From positions 496,001-560,000 of the forward strand of contig JAIXMQ010000015.1 of assembly GCA_025716855.1 (NCBI GenBank): 64,000 nucleotides of DNA, given 5' to 3'. This DNA is from Pilaira anomala. Lineage: Eukaryota; Mucoromycota; Mucoromycetes; Mucorales; Mucoraceae. This document shows positions 59,601-64,000 of the stretch, one piece after another. A model generated the notes under the pieces. It was given only the letters and a program-made list of their open reading frames with translations. It did not search any database and was not told where the DNA came from. The position numbers were made by a program, and so were the translations under genes. Position 1 is the stretch's first letter. The number at the start of each line of letters is the position of its first letter.

Positions 59601-62600
59601 TTCAGAGTAGGACATACTCTTGATACCAAGGTATTGAATAATGAATTGACGTACACGTTGTTCCATAGAGTGACCAGACGCATAAGCATGTTCTGTGGCC
59701 ATAATAATTAATAAGTTCAAGAATTCTTCTACCATATGGGTCTTTTGCTTTGCATCGTAGATTGATTTCTTTCCTGGTTTGCCTCGGAACCAATCTGCAA
59801 GTTGGAATCGATCAATTAATGTTAATAGGATCTGGTCGCTATCACATACTGTGAATCCCACTTGTAAAAGATAAATATCACAATCCAAAGTATTTTCACG
59901 TACATTGACGTCTTTATAAGTTAAGCACTAAAAAAAAAAAAAAAAGAGATAAGTAAAAAAAAATAAAAAAAAATAAAAAAAATCTTATTTTACCATATTA
60001 CGAATTTGTGAACCATTTCTAACCCAAACACCACATCCAACTTGAGCAAGTAAAGCCATGGTTCTGATAGGAAAATCAATCACTGTCAAAAACATATCAT
60101 GTTCCTTACTAGGTAAAGCATCATTCACCATTTGCTTGAACCCGCCTAACCAACCTAATTCATTCAAAACACATTCATGCAAGAGTGAGACATTTTCAAA
60201 TAATTCAGATAATAACCAATGGAAAGGAAGATGTACTGAAACTGGATTCTGTGTAATATCATAATCAACAATTTCAAACGTGCCTGCATTAGGTGTACTG
60301 ACTTGATGATACGTTTGATGAGCCAATCCTTTCACAATAATTCTGTCATCTGTAAATCCTTGAGGCAAGTCCTTTCTTGGTGCAAGATGTGGATCCCAAT
60401 CATTGATCGCTTTTAACACACGATAAATTGCACGACACAAGTTACGTGATGCATCTGGAATAGGTGTTTCGGGTGAAGAGCTGGTTGGATCAAAACATTC
60501 TGCAAATAATCGAAATATTTTAGATGTTTGAAGTGTCAAGTTGAATGCAGGCACCCAAGATTGTGATTCATACTCTACATGTGTCACTAATTGGCGTCGA
60601 GTAGGATCCATGCCTTGGAACTGATACAATGTATCAATGAATTGACGAAGATGAATAGGGTTCTTTGAGATTTCTAATTTAACAAGTTCTGCATTCATAA
60701 CATATCGTAAATCATAAAGTGTGTACGCATATCGATGTCGTTTAATTGCCTTTGAATTACAATCTACTTGAGATCCCGCATACTCTTTCATATCTTCTGG
60801 CAGCACCATATGAATTTCATCCGTTAAAAAGAAGTTCTTCAGGATCGAACAAACAATACCAAAGAATCGATAATCGTTCACGAGCAAGTAAGCAACTGTA
60901 GGTACAGTTAATAATTGAACGGATAAGGTCGTAATCGAATGTTCAATCTCTCTATCCTTGAAAAAGAACGCATCAATCAATTCAGGATAATTACGAGCAT
61001 ATCGGATACCGAGAACAGGTCGATATTCAAAATTTGAAATAAACGTGCCAATCAATAAGTCCTTCATACAGATACGCGCTGTCTTCCAAAGACGTAAATC
61101 GAATTGCAAGAGATAATCTAATCGAAGTTTACGCTTGAAATCCATTTTTAAATTAAAATCACTTCGACGGGTGGCCGAGAGATCATTCTTGTTTTTACCC
61201 GTATAAGGAATACTAAATTTCTCTGCAATCTCCCTTTCTTCCAACTCTAATTTCTCGCAATATTCAAGCCATTCATCCAAGCTCCAATCCATATCCAAGA
61301 TATCACGGACTTTATGAGCCTTTCCTCCTCCTCCTCCTCCTGATTTGGGTTGAGGTGAATTTGACAATCTTCTTCTCTTTACAATTTCGGCTTGATGAGC
61401 TGAAGAAGATGCCGGTGTAGTCGAATTCGCACGTCCTTCTCTTCTTCTAGTACCACTATGAGCTTCTTGTTGAGAAGATGATTCTGCGGTTTCTTGTAAG
61501 TTTCCGGAATCTGTTTCCATGTCTGTCACTTCAGGTTCAGTTTCTTGTTGATGATGTTGATGATGACGATGCGCGTCATCTTCACTCTCCGACATTTCAT
61601 ACTCTTCAGCAGTGTGACCTTCACTATGAGCATTTCCATACTCACTAGTAGCATCTTCATACTCGTCAGCAGTATGACCTTCACTATCTGTATCAACTGA
61701 AATTACATTAAAGAATTCATCAACACCATCTTCGTCTAAAAGCATATCTTGATCGATTTCATCCATATCAAGACCTTCACCATCACCATCAAATATCATA
61801 CCGCCATCGTCAGAATCTACATCTGATCCTTGATCATCGATTTCACTATCTGGCATTCTACCTCGTCTAGCACGCGTACTTAAAGAAGCAAGACCGGGAC
61901 TTAAACTCCATTCTCCCGCCAAGACTTGACAAATCATATCACGGATAATATTGTTTCCACCTTCTATTTGATTAAAGAACTTGTATTGACTTCCAGTTAA
62001 ATCCTTAAGCCAGTCCAACAAAAGACCCGCAATTTCTTCTCTTACGGTCTTTTGAGAAGAACTAATGGAGACAGCTAATTGAATAGATGTAATGGTTTTA
62101 GCAATCTCAATCAAATCCTCAATATTGTCTGATTCCTTGATCACAAAACGACCATAAAGATCAACACATTCAGCTGCATAACTTGCTTCTTCCTTTGTAC
62201 ATCCAATCGCTTCTTGTACGATCCGAATCACGACATTAAATGAATGTTTTTCGTCATTCCAAAGTATACAAGAATACTTTTGACCTTCTAAATTCACAGG
62301 TAATCCAAGTGCTTCATGAGAATCTACACAATCCTTTTGAATATCTTGTACAGTACTGATTTCAGCAGGAGAAGAAACAACGTCCTCTAAAGAAGTAGCA
62401 AATGTCTCTAAAATATAATTGATCACAACAACCATTGTATCTCGAATTGAGTTCATCAAACTATCTGGGATAGATGAAATAGGATCTAATGCGTTTTCGT
62501 TGGATACACTACTATCAGATGAATTGGGTATATCGGAACGAGCTGAATGAATTTTACATTCAAGTGGAATCTTCCATGCTTCTGGATCACCACAATCACA

Positions 62601-63131
62601 GCATCCTCCAGCTCCTTTACTAATCCAAATCTTTATATCATGACCATCATGATTTGTTGCATGAAAACATTTAGAGCACATTACACATGTATCATCTAAA
62701 CCGCAGTTTCTAAATTAAGTATATATATCAATATCAAATATCCCCACGTCTATTTTAAGTAAAAATTAGTGCGCTTACTTGCAACGATAAACACTTTCTC
62801 CCTTCTTAAATAAATGACCACACTGTTTGCCTCTTTGACTTTCCAAATTTTCTGGCGTCGCAGCTGAACTCGTATCGTCTTTTGTTCCAAACAACTGATA
62901 TTTTTCAAGAAGTTCAGTAAGGTTATCTTCTTTTCCTGCTTCTTTAAAAAAATACTTTTGAAGCATAGCGAGATCATTGCTCCATAATGCACGATAACAA
63001 TGCGTCAAGATATGTTTTTGTGAATTGCGTGGAATTCGACTCTTGTACATTAAAGGTGCTTCTGTTAAAAACGTCTTGAGTTGGGCAGGTGTAACACGTG
63101 CACTCTCTGCACTTTCTACCGTCTGTGACAT
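56374..63131 (-). CDS. UBR1: UBR1-type N-recognin E3 ubiquitin ligase
   Basis: Four exons (63131-62779, 62709-59994, 59927-56740, 56638-56374) give about 2173 residues. It recognises N-degrons and ubiquitinates the proteins bearing them. Domains: UBR box at ~103-175 (CGHLFKKGESVYRC, then CSKCFHATNHDGHD and CCDCGDPEAW), split by intron 1; ClpS-like N-domain ~262-345 with LWNDEKHSF; a long acidic disordered insert ~405-590 (repeated SEGHTA-EEYE words, Gln/Ser tracts, six Gly); RING-H2 at ~1475-1610 (CIVCQEEL ... CGHLMHSECF ... CPLCKALGN); and a Cys-rich C-terminal autoinhibitory region (CKKCKTVPEH, CLICGTFVC) ending in exon 4 with SGHGE-like DSHGEADIYL and TIWETF. It is longer than yeast (1950) or human (1749) homologues, partly through the acidic insert. 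Confidence 0.95.
56639..56680. repeat. Poly-A run in the last UBR1 intron
   Basis: A run of about 37 A on the plus strand (poly-T on the coding strand) lies directly beside the 3' splice site, serving as an extreme polypyrimidine tract. Confidence 0.9.
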
Positions 63132-64000
63132 TTTTATATATCTCTCTTATCTCTTATTGATAAAATTTGACAAAATAAAAGAGAGAAGGTTTTTCCTTTT
63201 TTTTTTTTTTTTTTTTTTGCTTTGAAGTTTGTGTGTAAGTATTTGTTGTTTTTCGCTCTCAGCGAACGCATTCGTGATGTCATTTTATTTGTACTTTTTA
63301 TGTTTCGCCTGAGTCAAACTTTTGATGAAAGATCTTGATTAATTAGTTAAAAAACTTGAAAGTTATTTTGTCAATCTATACCCCCATAAGTTCTCATACA
63401 AATCTTTTTGAATTGGGAGCATAAACTTAACTGTTGCCAAGTAAAAGAACTATGTATGCAGAGCCGTTTTATCAAGATTTTATTATCCGCTCATCTATAT
63501 ATCGATTGTAGAGTTTGTTAGATATCAATTTATGCTTAAACAGGATTGCTTAAAATTTCAAATAGCAAACAGCATTATAAAATTAAGTTTAATTTATTAG
63601 TTTGTACTCACCTTACCTCCTGCATGTATTATAACATCTTGTCCGTTAATGCACTTGGTCGTGACTGTAGCGTGGCTTGCTCTTTATTCTCTTTTGTCAA
63701 GACGAGTGAATTGTAAAAAAAACGAAGTTACAATTAGTTTTTTACTATGTATATTTGATGTTTACCTAGTCTATTTATATTTAACATAATTCCTGTTAAT
63801 TATTCGTTATTGACAACACAAAGTTCAGAGCTCACACAATCTTAACTTGATATCTTCAAGAATAAATTACATGAGCCATTGCACATCTACTTTATATTTT
63901 TTCATAAAAAAAACAGTAAAACAACCATATCTTGTTTAAAAAGAAGGTCTGTATAAATAGTCGAGCATCTTCTCTATAACGCAACACAAAACTACATAAA
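63132..64000. other. Upstream region of UBR1
   Basis: A T-run at 63200-63219 and the UBR1 leader come first; the rest is AT-rich without ORFs or recognisable RNA genes up to the window edge. Confidence 0.5.

Overview
The window looks like nuclear DNA of an early-diverging fungus, most probably a Mucoromycota (Mucorales-type) genome. It is strongly AT-rich, full of poly-A/T tracts and microsatellites. Genes carry many short (about 50-100 nt) GT...AG introns, and the gene content is plainly eukaryotic and fungal: TOP2, MPS1, UBR1, RTP1, an ELMO protein, uL15 and an F-box protein. No bacterial operon signals, rRNA genes or CRISPR arrays are seen. The taxon call is inference from architecture and family resemblance only.

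Layout. 1-1376: 3' end of a Cid1-type nucleotidyltransferase gene. 2.4-5.3 kb: a complex of inverted and direct repeats (copy A). 5.8-7.5 kb: two tandem paralogous small secreted cysteine-rich protein genes. 8.2-11.9 kb: a ten-exon RTP1/TANGO6 gene, then a small zinc-motif gene on the other strand. 12.4-16.2 kb: AT-rich intergenic DNA ending in a MITE-like element. 16.3 kb: a tiny WWE-like protein. 17.3-19.9 kb: a gene graveyard with a broken transposase, a broken hypothetical gene and a two-finger C2H2 ORF. 20.0-24.6 kb: TOP2 with a repeat array just upstream. 24.7-27.3 kb: an ELMO/CED-12 homologue, convergent with TOP2. 28.1 kb: an unrecognised acidic Gln/His-rich protein. 31.2-34.5 kb: an SDR enzyme convergent with an MPS1 kinase. 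35.0-39.2 kb: decayed genes (thioredoxin-like, transposase) and a second, unrelated secreted cysteine-rich family with one intact and two broken members. 39.2-45.7 kb: repeat copies B and C, separated by about 2.6 kb that contains a GC-rich structured-RNA candidate. 46.2-50.1 kb: an F-box gene and a ubiquitin-ubiquitin-AN1 fusion. 50.1-53.7 kb: gene-poor DNA with a small spliced ORF and a repeat fragment. 53.7-63.1 kb: a dense housekeeping block (uL15, a conserved hypothetical, a DUF1764 protein, UBR1).

How the pieces relate. Housekeeping genes sit in compact convergent or divergent pairs. The unusual content lies between them: lineage-specific secreted peptides beside near-identical repeat copies, and decayed transposases. 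Three genes touch the ubiquitin system: the F-box protein, the two-ubiquitin AN1 precursor and the N-recognin UBR1. TOP2 and MPS1 are both cell-division genes, but nothing in the sequence shows that they are co-regulated.

The observations I rate highest are the ubiquitin-ubiquitin-AN1 precursor, the modular inverted-repeat family with a frozen hairpin core beside both secreted-protein clusters, the TOP2 gene with almost no C-terminal domain and a helically phased promoter array, and the structured RNA candidate at 42.5 kb. Exon boundaries were placed by hand from splice motifs and frame agreement.
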